Assembly (NCBI GenBank): GCA_938029995.1
Contig: CALHGI010000564.1
Location: forward strand, 1 to 6,708
Direction of reading: 5' to 3'
Length of the DNA stretch: 6,708 nt
DNA from: an uncultured cyanobacterium
GTDB lineage: Bacteria; Cyanobacteriota; Cyanobacteriia; Phormidesmidales; Phormidesmidaceae
Shown here: one piece after another, positions 1 through 6,708 of the stretch
Layout: each line of letters opens with the position of its first letter
How positions within the stretch are numbered: position 1 is the stretch's first letter
Notes under the pieces: model-generated
Seen by the model: the letters and a program-made list of their open reading frames with translations, nothing else
What the model was told of the DNA's origin: nothing
Databases searched by the model: none
Position numbers and translations under genes: made by a program

Positions 1-1176
1 ACCCCCCAGGTTGACAATGGCCTGGAGTTCATTGCGCACAATGCCTTGCACGGCCATTTCTAAGTTGCGGGGCGATGTGGCCTTGACCCGATCCATAATC
101 ACCTGATCAATATCTAAAATCGGAATGGCCTTAGCGACAATATTTTCTAAGTCCTGTTCTAAATAGCGCTCCAAAATCAGAGCCAACTCCTCACTGGCGG
201 TGTCTAGGGAATCCATCACCACCGATGAACTCTGGAGTCGTTTTAGCAACCGCTGGGCTACTTTTTCCCAGTTAATAGAATCACTCAGGCCCTTGAGCAA
301 GGGGACACCATCGGTTTGTAAATAGGTGCGAATAGTTTGCCTCAGGGTCACCCGTAGCTGCTGCACCGTGGAAATGGGCAGCTCCTTCAACGAGACGTTT
401 TGCAACCACTCCTGAAACCGATTTTCCACCCGTAGGGCGGTAATGAGTTCGGCAATGCGATTGTTGCACTTAGTCGGTTCGTCTAGGCAATAGGTGCGCA
501 TGCGAGTGAGCGCATTGCGCACACCAAAAATATTAGCCACCACCCAGTAGGTGCCACTGGTCTTTTCCCGCAGGGTTTCGTCAATGACCTTAATATTGCG
601 ATCGGTGAGGAAATCAATCATTAACCGCCGCAGACGATCGGGGGGCAAAATCCCCTGGCGTACCCAGGTGGAAATTTGCTGGGCTTGGCCCTCATTGAGC
701 CGAAAGTCCAACAGCACCTGATCAAAAATATGATCAATCTGCTCCGCCAGGAAGTTTTCATCCCTAGCCCACACCTTAAGCATCTTGGGCAAAGACTGTC
801 CCAACATATCCTGGAGGATATTGCCTAGAATGTGGGCTGTTTTATCCTGGTTCGTGGTTTGGGTTTGGGTCAGCGCCAGATCCAATAGCCAACGAATGGC
901 GGCCTGCATCCGCTCAGTTTTCAGCAACCGTTTGGCTAAGCGTTGTAGTTCCTCTGGGGTGAGTAGGGACCCCATGATCGTATCGGCAATGCGCTTGGCT
1001 AGGCGGCTTTGATTGCTGGGAATCAGTCCTGGGGTAAATGGCAGCTGTCGGCCAAATATATGGACAGGTCGATAGGGACGAAACAACATTTTGATGGCCA
1101 GATCATTGGTGAAATAGCCAATAATGCCACCGGCAACCGGCGGGACGACTAGTAGCAGGGGGGAAATCGTACTCAT
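1..1176 (-). CDS. DUF445 family membrane protein (3' end cut by window edge)
   Basis: This is an open frame of 392 codons from ATG at 1176 that is still open at position 1, so the C-terminus is missing. I recognise the DUF445 (YheB-like) family from two N-terminal signatures: [15 protein letters not shown] at residues 20-34 and [15 protein letters not shown] at 46-60. A hydrophobic stretch (about residues 5-24) looks like a membrane anchor. The rest is mostly amphipathic helix. The last visible residues ([15 protein letters not shown]) resemble the lead-in to the C-terminal membrane segment of the family, so probably only some tens of codons are lost. The molecular function of the family is not established. 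Its ATG overlaps the menG stop codon (ATGA, 1173-1176) and no good Shine-Dalgarno precedes it, so translation is probably coupled to menG. A functional link to quinone methylation is only an inference from this arrangement. Confidence 0.88.
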   Translation of the reverse strand, partial: MSTISPLLLVVPPVAGGIIGYFTNDLAIKMLFRPYRPVHIFGRQLPFTPGLIPSNQSRLAKRIADTIMGSLLTPEELQRLAKRLLKTERMQAAIRWLLDLALTQTQTTNQDKTAHILGNILQDMLGQSLPKMLKVWARDENFLAEQIDHIFDQVLLDFRLNEGQAQQISTWVRQGILPPDRLRRLMIDFLTDRNIKVIDETLREKTSGTYWVVANIFGVRNALTRMRTYCLDEPTKCNNRIAELITALRVENRFQEWLQNVSLKELPISTVQQLRVTLRQTIRTYLQTDGVPLLKGLSDSINWEKVAQRLLKRLQSSSVVMDSLDTASEELALILERYLEQDLENIVAKAIPILDIDQVIMDRVKATSPRNLEMAVQGIVRNELQAIVNLGG

Positions 1177-1880
1177 CTTTGAGCGACCAGGATGCCCATC
1201 ATCCCTCCCACTAGGGGATAGTGCACCGCCTGCCTAAACCCGGCGTCCTGGGCCAGCTCCACTTGCTCATGGCCCAGGGGAAAGCGATCCACACTGGGGC
1301 CAATATAGGCATATTCTTCGGTCAGGCCACGGCGTTCTGCCGCAGGAACCACAATGGTGTCGAGATACCACTGCTGGAACTGCTCGACCCATTCAGACCT
1401 AGGCCGATGAAAGTCGAGCACGGCGGCTTTGGCCCCTGGTTTTAGGACCCGTTGGAGTTCCCTCAGACCTTGGGGAATATCTACCAAATTGCGCAGACCA
1501 TAGCCCATGGTAAGGGCATCAAATTGCTCGGCCTCGAAGGGTAATTGCAGGGCATCGGCCTCCACCCAATGGGTGCGGCTGGTGTAGCCTTTGGAGGCAG
1601 AACGCTGGGCTGCGATCGCAAGCTGTTCTACGGCAAAGTCTGCCCCCGTCACCTGCCCCTCAAGGCCCACCTGGCGAGCCAACAATAGGGCTAAATCACC
1701 ACTGCCGCAACACACATCCAACACGTTCATCCCTGGCTGGGCACCGCTCCAATCCACCGCCATTTGTTTCCAAACCCGATGAAACCCAAAACTGAGGGAC
1801 TGGTTTAAATCATCATAAACCGGCGCAATGCGGTCAAATAAGTCGCGAATATAGGTGGCATCGCGGGTGGCCTGGGCCAT
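1173..1880 (-). CDS. menG: Demethylphylloquinone / naphthoquinone C-methyltransferase (UbiE/MenG family)
   Basis: This is a complete 235-residue class I SAM-dependent methyltransferase, the usual length for UbiE/MenG. Visible motifs are the N-terminal family stretch with [18 protein letters not shown] (15-32), SAM-binding motif [13 protein letters not shown] (53-64), the acidic motif II region VTGADF (77-82), the motif III region [10 protein letters not shown] (106-115), GYGLRNLVD (126-134), and the post-motif block [15 protein letters not shown] (146-160). In cyanobacteria, which make phylloquinone rather than ubiquinone, this family performs the last step of phylloquinone synthesis: ring methylation of 2-phytyl-1,4-naphthoquinone for photosystem I. 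The substrate is inferred from the taxon. Start choice is supported by AGGAAA at 1887-1892, six bases upstream of the ATG. The TGA stop overlaps the ATG of the DUF445 gene by four bases, so the two form one transcription unit. UbiE is the alternative symbol. Confidence 0.93.
   Translation of the reverse strand: MAQATRDATYIRDLFDRIAPVYDDLNQSLSFGFHRVWKQMAVDWSGAQPGMNVLDVCCGSGDLALLLARQVGLEGQVTGADFAVEQLAIAAQRSASKGYTSRTHWVEADALQLPFEAEQFDALTMGYGLRNLVDIPQGLRELQRVLKPGAKAAVLDFHRPRSEWVEQFQQWYLDTIVVPAAERRGLTEEYAYIGPSVDRFPLGHEQVELAQDAGFRQAVHYPLVGGMMGILVAQR
1612..1619. repeat. HIP1 octamer GCGATCGC
   Basis: A perfect HIP1 palindrome inside menG, and one of four in this window. About one copy per 65 kb is expected by chance at even base composition, so the density supports a HIP1-rich cyanobacterial genome. 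Confidence 0.85.
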
Positions 1881-1886
1881 TAGTCG

Positions 1887-1957
1887 TTTCCTATGGACGA
1901 GCTTGACCAGTTACCGTAATCCGCCAATGGGAAGGGAAACAGGCGACTCCTATCATA
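1887..1957 (-). promoter_or_regulatory. menG ribosome site and candidate -10 element
   Basis: On the minus strand AGGAAA (1887-1892) lies six bases before the menG ATG and is a good Shine-Dalgarno. Further upstream, TATGAT (1952-1957) matches the -10 consensus at five of six positions, but no convincing -35 sits 16-18 bases beyond it. The ribosome site is solid and the promoter is tentative. The rest of the 210-bp gap (1881-2090) shows only short weak inverted repeats and no T-rich terminator for the upstream response regulator gene, so read-through from that gene into menG cannot be excluded. Confidence 0.4.
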
Positions 1958-2090
1958 CTGCCGCTGGACTCGGTCTGCCCCAGCTTTGTAATTTAAACCA
2001 AGCATCCACGATGCCTTGGCCAGATTTCAAGACGCAAGTCTAACGTGAGGGTCGATGGCAAACCCATGCATCAACCCCAGCGCCTCTCCA

Positions 2091-3011
2091 TCAAGACCGA
2101 ATAGCCATTAGGGCCTGGGCCAGTTGGGCACTGACAATGGTGATAATTTGGCCCACATCCTCCAGGGTTTTATAGCTTTGTTGCCAATGCAACGAAACCA
2201 CGGCCAAAAGACGATCGCGATACATCACTGGAATCACCAAATGGGCCTGGGTCGCGGTGGCCTCGTATAGGCTATCGAGTGGCCCATCAGGCTGACCGGC
2301 GGCGGCGACATCGGGCAAGGCTTGCATCGTGCGGGTTTCCATGGCCCTTTGCACCAAGGGATTGTCCCCGAGGGATTGCCCTTGCAAATCCCCAAAGACC
2401 GCCGTGGACGTAACATCGTTATCCCCTAGAACCTCAATGGCGCACAGGCTAGCCAATAATGTTTGGCCCCAGCCATCTGCAATAAACTGCAGGGTATCGT
2501 CCAGGGACAAATCCATCGTCGCCAGCTGGGCCACCCGGTCCATCAGCTGAGCCTGTCGCTCCGCCACATAGAGGGCATGATGGCTTTGCTTCAGCACCTC
2601 ATAGGTTTGAGCCGCTTGCTGCACCAGGTTTCTAAGGGTGTCGGGTTCCCAGGGCTTAGTGATATAACGATAAACCTGACCATTATTAATGGCCTGCACC
2701 AGATCCTCGACATCCGTAAACCCGGTCAAAATAATGCGCACCGTATCTGGAAAGTCAGGGACCGTTTTACTTAAAAATTCAGTACCGGTCATTTCAGGCA
2801 TCCGCTGATCGGAAATGATCACCGCCACCTCGCCGCCATCCTGCAACACCTCTAGGGCTTGCCTACCGCTCTCTGCCTTAATCACCTGATAATCACGGCG
2901 AAACGTACGGTACAGCAATGCTAGATTATCCGGCTCGTCGTCCACCACTAACAGCCGAGGCTTGCATCGAGTTAAATCTAAAACCATATTTAACGGACTA
3001 ATGGTACTCAT
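2091..3011 (-). CDS. Response regulator with N-terminal REC and C-terminal GAF-like domain
   Basis: This is a 306-residue cytoplasmic two-component protein. The REC domain spans about residues 18-135 with all hallmark residues: acidic pair D24/D25 (LLVVDDEPD), phospho-acceptor D68 (IISDQRMP), T96 (IILTG), and K119 in the KPW motif seen in RpfG/HupR-type receivers. A helical, Gln-rich linker (about 125-165) leads to a GAF-like domain (about 165-300) that includes a VIPVMYRDRLLAVVSLHW strand pair typical of GAF folds. No DNA-binding, HD-GYP, GGDEF or histidine kinase domain follows, so the output is unknown. It could act by protein contact or ligand sensing. The start at 3011 lacks a clear Shine-Dalgarno. 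M9 (ATG at 2987) is an in-frame alternative that keeps the whole REC domain. No kinase gene is adjacent. The gene is divergent from the glyoxalase-fold gene and shares a palindrome-rich intergenic region with it. Confidence 0.85.
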   Translation of the reverse strand: MSTISPLNMVLDLTRCKPRLLVVDDEPDNLALLYRTFRRDYQVIKAESGRQALEVLQDGGEVAVIISDQRMPEMTGTEFLSKTVPDFPDTVRIILTGFTDVEDLVQAINNGQVYRYITKPWEPDTLRNLVQQAAQTYEVLKQSHHALYVAERQAQLMDRVAQLATMDLSLDDTLQFIADGWGQTLLASLCAIEVLGDNDVTSTAVFGDLQGQSLGDNPLVQRAMETRTMQALPDVAAAGQPDGPLDSLYEATATQAHLVIPVMYRDRLLAVVSLHWQQSYKTLEDVGQIITIVSAQLAQALMAIRS

Positions 3012-3036
3012 AGATGGGCGCAGAAGTGGACAATAA

Positions 3037-3075
3037 AATATAGTGTCGACACATAGTTGATCCCCATTAATGGGG
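3037..3075 (-). promoter_or_regulatory. Palindrome pair at the likely response regulator promoter
   Basis: Two perfect palindromes lie upstream of the response regulator: GTGTCGACAC at 3043-3052 (10 bp) and CCCCATTAATGGGG at 3062-3075 (14 bp). On the minus strand the A+T-rich TATATT at 3037-3042 is a plausible -10. The 10-bp palindrome would then fill the -10/-35 spacer and the 14-bp one would cover the -35 position, where no TTGACA-like sequence is seen. This is the geometry of an operator or of an activator-dependent promoter. The palindromes are seen directly and the regulatory role is inferred. The rest of the 207-bp gap (3012-3218) holds a weak stem (AGAGTC 3125-3130 with GGCTCT 3140-3145, one G-T pair) and the start signals of the plus-strand gene. 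Confidence 0.45.
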
Positions 3076-3186
3076 TGGCAAAGGCGTCCTCTGCAGATGA
3101 TATTAGTAAGCCCAAGTTGCTTGAAGAGTCACATTTTTTGGCTCTAATCAAATTGGGTTGATGCCACTAGGGATCGCCATAGCCGA

Positions 3187-3212
3187 TACAATTAAGGCAG
3201 CTACACGAGAGA
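3187..3212 (+). promoter_or_regulatory. Candidate -10 and ribosome site for the VOC gene
   Basis: TACAAT (3187-3192) resembles a -10 element, and GAGAGA (3207-3212) sits six bases before the ATG at 3219 as a weak Shine-Dalgarno. A -35-like TTGATG occurs at 3158-3163, but the 23-base spacing is too long for a standard promoter, so the promoter call is weak. The -10 would give a short leader of about 20 bases. Confidence 0.25.
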
Positions 3213-3218
3213 TAGAAA

Positions 3219-3578
3219 ATGTTACAGACCTTACTCCATGCAGCTATCAATGTTTCAGATTTAGCCGCCGCTGAACATTTCTATGGCACAGTCCTAGGCC
3301 TAAGTAAGGTTGAACGCTCCCTGAAGTTTGCAGGGGCCTGGTACCAGCTAGGGTCCATACAAATTCATTTGATTGTAGCGGAGCGTAACTATACCTTGCC
3401 AGACCCTGGGGAAAAATGGGGCCGTCGCCCCCATTTGGCGTTTGCGATCGCAAATCTAGAAACCGTCAAACAGCACTTAGCCACAGCAGGCATCCCCGCA
3501 CAGCCCAGCGCATCAGGCCGTGCCGCCCTATTCATTTATGATCCAGATGGCAACATGATTGAACTAACTCAGGTATAA
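3219..3578 (+). CDS. VOC superfamily (glyoxalase/bleomycin-resistance fold) protein
   Basis: This is a complete 119-residue single-domain protein with two beta-alpha-beta-beta-beta halves, the usual size for the vicinal oxygen chelate superfamily. Characteristic stretches are LLHAAINVSDLAAAEHFYGTVLGL (split here as residues 5-15 and 16-28), the QLGSIQIHL strand (43-51), PHLAFAI (71-77) and the C-terminal YDPDGNMIELTQ (107-118). The candidate metal ligands are all present: H7, H50, H72 and E115. That suggests an active metal-dependent member rather than a degenerate one. The substrate cannot be read from the sequence. Glyoxalase-like detoxification, thiol transfer or a dioxygenase-type reaction are all possible, and the length and ligands do not by themselves mark a true glyoxalase I. 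It lies 45 bp upstream of the SGNH hydrolase on the same strand with no obvious terminator between them, so the two may be co-transcribed. Confidence 0.87.
   Translation: MLQTLLHAAINVSDLAAAEHFYGTVLGLSKVERSLKFAGAWYQLGSIQIHLIVAERNYTLPDPGEKWGRRPHLAFAIANLETVKQHLATAGIPAQPSASGRAALFIYDPDGNMIELTQV
3441..3454. repeat. HIP1 octamer extended to a 14-bp palindrome
   Basis: GCGATCGC at 3444-3451 is flanked by TTT and AAA, giving a perfect 14-bp palindrome inside the VOC gene. HIP1 is a highly over-represented cyanobacterial octamer. Here it is translated as part of the FAIAN region. Confidence 0.85.
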
Positions 3579-3623
3579 CAGTAGTTCGGTTTTTGGTTTA
3601 TTTCTTGGGGACGAGATCTAACC

Positions 3624-4562
3624 GTGAAAGTATTTATTTTCGGGTCATTGGCCCTGCTGACAGCCATACTTCTGACGGAGCTGATCCTGCGACTGCTATT
3701 GGGCTTTGGCAATCCGCCCCTCTACATCGCTGATGATGACATTGGGTATTTGCTAGCCCCCAATCAACGGGTCCGGCGCCTAGGCAACCTGATTATCATT
3801 AACCAGTACTCCATGCGCACCGAAGCCATTGAGAAATCGCCAGCAGCCAATACCCTAAGGGTTTTTCTCATGGGCGACTCCATCGTCAATGGCAACTGGT
3901 GGACCGATCAATCCGAGACCCTGTCAACCCGCATCGAAAACGAGCTATCCCAGCCCGATCAGCCTTCGGCGGAGGTGCTCAATGCATCCGCCAACTCCTG
4001 GGGGCCCCGCAACCAGATCGCCTATCTCCAGAAGTTTGGCATCTTCGAATCCCACATAGTCATGCTGGTAATCAACACTGACGACCTATTTGGCACCCAA
4101 CCTAGCCCCCTGCAGGTGGGCAAAGATCGCAGTTATCCTGACAAAAAACCCTTACTGGCCCTCTTGGAACTGACCAATCGACTCAAAAAACAACCCCCCA
4201 TTCCAGGCCTGAAAGAGATTCACAATGAATCGGGCGATCGCGTCGGCAAAAACCTGCTGGCCATTGAAGACATTGAGAAATACGTCACCACCCATGACGC
4301 GCAGCTCCTGCTGGCCATGACCCCCCTCAAGCGAGAAGTTCTCCATGGCCCCAAAGACTACGAAGTCGTCGCCCGCCAACGGGTGAATGACCTAGTTGCA
4401 CAACAACAAATTCCCTACGTCGATTTTCTCACCGCGTTTCAAGGCACCCCTGACCCAGAAGGCCTCTACCGCGATCACATTCACCTCAGCCCCACCGGCA
4501 ACAGCCTAGTCACCCAATCCCTCACCGATCTAATTCGCCAATCCCGACCGACCCCACCGTAA
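3624..4562 (+). CDS. Membrane-anchored SGNH/GDSL-type hydrolase
   Basis: This is a 312-residue protein starting at GTG 3624, with GGGG/GAG purines at 3607-3615 as a weak ribosome site. Residues 2-28 form one hydrophobic segment with no clear signal-peptidase site, so an N-terminal membrane anchor with the domain outside the cytoplasm is likely. SGNH blocks are visible: block I FLMGDSIVNG (81-90) with nucleophile S86; block II around NASANSWGP (120-128), with G127 as candidate oxyanion residue; block III VINTDDL (149-155) with N151; and block V DHIHLSPTGN (284-293) with the catalytic D284-x-x-H287 pair. All catalytic residues are present, so an active esterase or acyl-hydrolase is expected. 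Many anchored members act on acyl or acetyl groups of cell-surface polysaccharides, but nothing nearby identifies the substrate. Its only same-strand neighbour is the VOC gene 45 bp upstream. Confidence 0.85.
   Translation: MKVFIFGSLALLTAILLTELILRLLLGFGNPPLYIADDDIGYLLAPNQRVRRLGNLIIINQYSMRTEAIEKSPAANTLRVFLMGDSIVNGNWWTDQSETLSTRIENELSQPDQPSAEVLNASANSWGPRNQIAYLQKFGIFESHIVMLVINTDDLFGTQPSPLQVGKDRSYPDKKPLLALLELTNRLKKQPPIPGLKEIHNESGDRVGKNLLAIEDIEKYVTTHDAQLLLAMTPLKREVLHGPKDYEVVARQRVNDLVAQQQIPYVDFLTAFQGTPDPEGLYRDHIHLSPTGNSLVTQSLTDLIRQSRPTPP
4234..4241. repeat. HIP1 octamer GCGATCGC
   Basis: A perfect HIP1 palindrome inside the SGNH hydrolase gene, in the SGDRVG coding stretch. Confidence 0.85.
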
Positions 4563-4705
4563 TCTCCGACGCGGGCTGATCCTGGGGTTAAGCTGCGACA
4601 TTCCCCCCATCGCATCCTGTCCAAAGACGGCTAATCCCCTGCCGTGTCATCTGTTGCTGATACATCCATTGCCCCCTGGGCCGTAATTTCTCCTATTCGC
4701 TCCTG
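4563..4705. other. Intergenic spacer with no gene
   Basis: No coding frame is supported between the SGNH hydrolase stop and the promoter region of the thiamin unit. The only structure seen is a 5-bp stem (ACGGC 4627-4631 with GCCGT 4641-4645, nine-base loop) without a following T tract. It is a poor candidate for an intrinsic terminator of the hydrolase gene. Confidence 0.5.
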
Positions 4706-4714
4706 TGATAGTAT
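4706..4714 (+). promoter_or_regulatory. Candidate extended -10 promoter for the riboswitch transcript
   Basis: TGATAGTAT fits an extended -10 pattern: TG, one base, then TAGTAT, which matches four of six -10 positions. No good -35 is seen at the expected distance. Transcription would begin around 4720, immediately before the first base of the TPP aptamer. That placement supports the call even though the match is modest. Confidence 0.4.
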
Positions 4715-4722
4715 CAACTACA

Positions 4723-4803
4723 CAGCTAGGGGTGCCCGCAATGATGGGCTGAGATTATACCCTCGGAACCTGACTCTGGGTAATGCCAGCGTAGGAAAGC
4801 AGC
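4723..4803 (+). promoter_or_regulatory. TPP riboswitch (THI box) aptamer
   Basis: All THI-box hallmarks are present in order: GGGGTGC (4729-4735), P3 stem GCCC/GGGC (4734-4737 with 4746-4749), the invariant CTGAGA (4749-4754), TACCC (4758-4762) closing P2 with GGGT (4730-4733), ACCTGA (4768-4773), P5 stem CTGG/CCAG (4776-4779 with 4786-4789) around the TAATG core, and GCGTAGGAA (4789-4797) closing P4. P1 is short: GCT 4725-4727 with AGC 4798-4800. The element binds thiamin pyrophosphate and normally lowers expression of the downstream gene. Here those genes are a symporter and thiC. No T-rich terminator lies between the aptamer and the first gene, so translational control is more likely than premature termination. 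One base more than the consensus I recall lies between ACCTGA and the P5 stem. Confidence 0.95.
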
Positions 4804-4857
4804 CGCTTTAGTCTATTGCCACTGCTCATTCACATCCGTGGGAAATCTCAGGCACAT

Positions 4858-4895
4858 GTCTGTTAGCCGCAGATAAAGTCTGTTAGCCACAGATA
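4858..4895 (+). repeat. Tandem 18-bp repeat forming two mini-hairpins
   Basis: Two copies of an 18-bp unit, at 4858-4875 and 4878-4895, match at 17 of 18 positions and are separated by AA (period 20). Each copy folds on itself: TCTGT/ACAGA with loop TAGCC in the second copy, and the same stem with a terminal T-G wobble in the first. So the single difference between copies keeps the pairing. A degenerate third copy (GTCTATTGCCAC, 4811-4822) lies nearer the aptamer. They occupy the riboswitch leader, but their role is unknown. Confidence 0.7.
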
Positions 4896-4909
4896 TCAGC
4901 CAAACCATT

Positions 4910-4946
4910 GCTCCTAGTGCTTTGTCCAGAACGATGAGGAAGGACT

Positions 4947-4960
<14 letters not shown>
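4910..4960 (+). promoter_or_regulatory. Probable ribosome-site sequestering hairpin of the riboswitch
   Basis: GCTCCTA (4910-4916) is perfectly complementary to TAGGAGC (4954-4960) inside the first codons of the symporter. The enclosed 37 bases hold the Shine-Dalgarno (AGGAAGGA, 4937-4944), the GTG start at 4947 and a second short stem (GTCC 4924-4927 with GGAC 4942-4945). Closing this hairpin would hide the start site. The same GCTCCTA can instead pair with TAGGA..GC of the aptamer (4792-4796 and 4799-4800). The two pairings exclude each other, as expected of an expression platform. The complementarity is seen directly and the switching mechanism is inferred. Confidence 0.5.

Positions 4961-6708
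<1,748 letters not shown>

Noticed and set aside
785..1012. Plus-strand open frame opposite the DUF445 gene
   Set aside because: It is a shadow of the DUF445 reading frame, whose family signatures are unmistakable.
1855..2043. Plus-strand open frame across the menG start and the intergenic gap
   Set aside because: It overlaps the menG promoter and start codon on the opposite strand, has low-complexity composition and no family resemblance.
2987..3011. Shared MSTISPL N-terminus of the response regulator and the DUF445 protein
   Set aside because: The codons differ after the first few and the proteins diverge at once, so this is most likely coincidence rather than a duplicated leader.
4627..4645. 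Possible intrinsic terminator after the SGNH hydrolase gene
   Set aside because: The stem is only 5 bp and is not followed by a T tract.

Overview
The window reads as cyanobacterial chromosome. The main reasons are four perfect copies of the octamer GCGATCGC (the HIP1 palindrome, typical of many cyanobacteria), a MenG/UbiE methyltransferase of the cyanobacterial phylloquinone type, a ThiC N-terminus with the cyanobacterial look (MRTNW...[16 protein letters not shown]), and several GTG starts with weak Shine-Dalgarno sequences. A Leptolyngbya-like filamentous lineage is my guess for the clade, and the sequence alone does not settle it.

Layout. (1) Positions 1-1880, minus strand: menG and a DUF445 membrane protein form a tightly coupled pair that shares an ATGA stop/start. 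The DUF445 gene runs off the left edge near its C-terminus. (2) Positions 2091-3011, minus strand: a stand-alone REC-GAF response regulator with no recognisable output domain. (3) Positions 3012-3218: a divergent intergenic region with two perfect palindromes (10 and 14 bp) beside the regulator's likely -10 region. (4) Positions 3219-4562, plus strand: a small VOC/glyoxalase-fold protein, then a membrane-anchored SGNH/GDSL hydrolase 45 bp downstream. (5) Positions 4563-6708, plus strand: a thiamin-regulated unit made of a TPP riboswitch (THI box), a 140-nt leader with tandem mini-hairpins and a probable ribosome-site-sequestering stem, a sodium:solute symporter, a strong hairpin over its stop codon, and the start of thiC.

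The fifth region is the most interesting. The symporter sits between the TPP riboswitch and thiC, the committed enzyme of the pyrimidine (HMP) branch of thiamin synthesis. This predicts that it imports thiamin, HMP or a related precursor, and that uptake and synthesis are shut down together by TPP. The leader contains two mutually exclusive pairings of one heptamer (GCTCCTA): one with the 3' strand of the aptamer and one with the first codons of the symporter. That gives a concrete model for translational control. No mobile elements, CRISPR arrays, tRNAs or rRNAs were seen.
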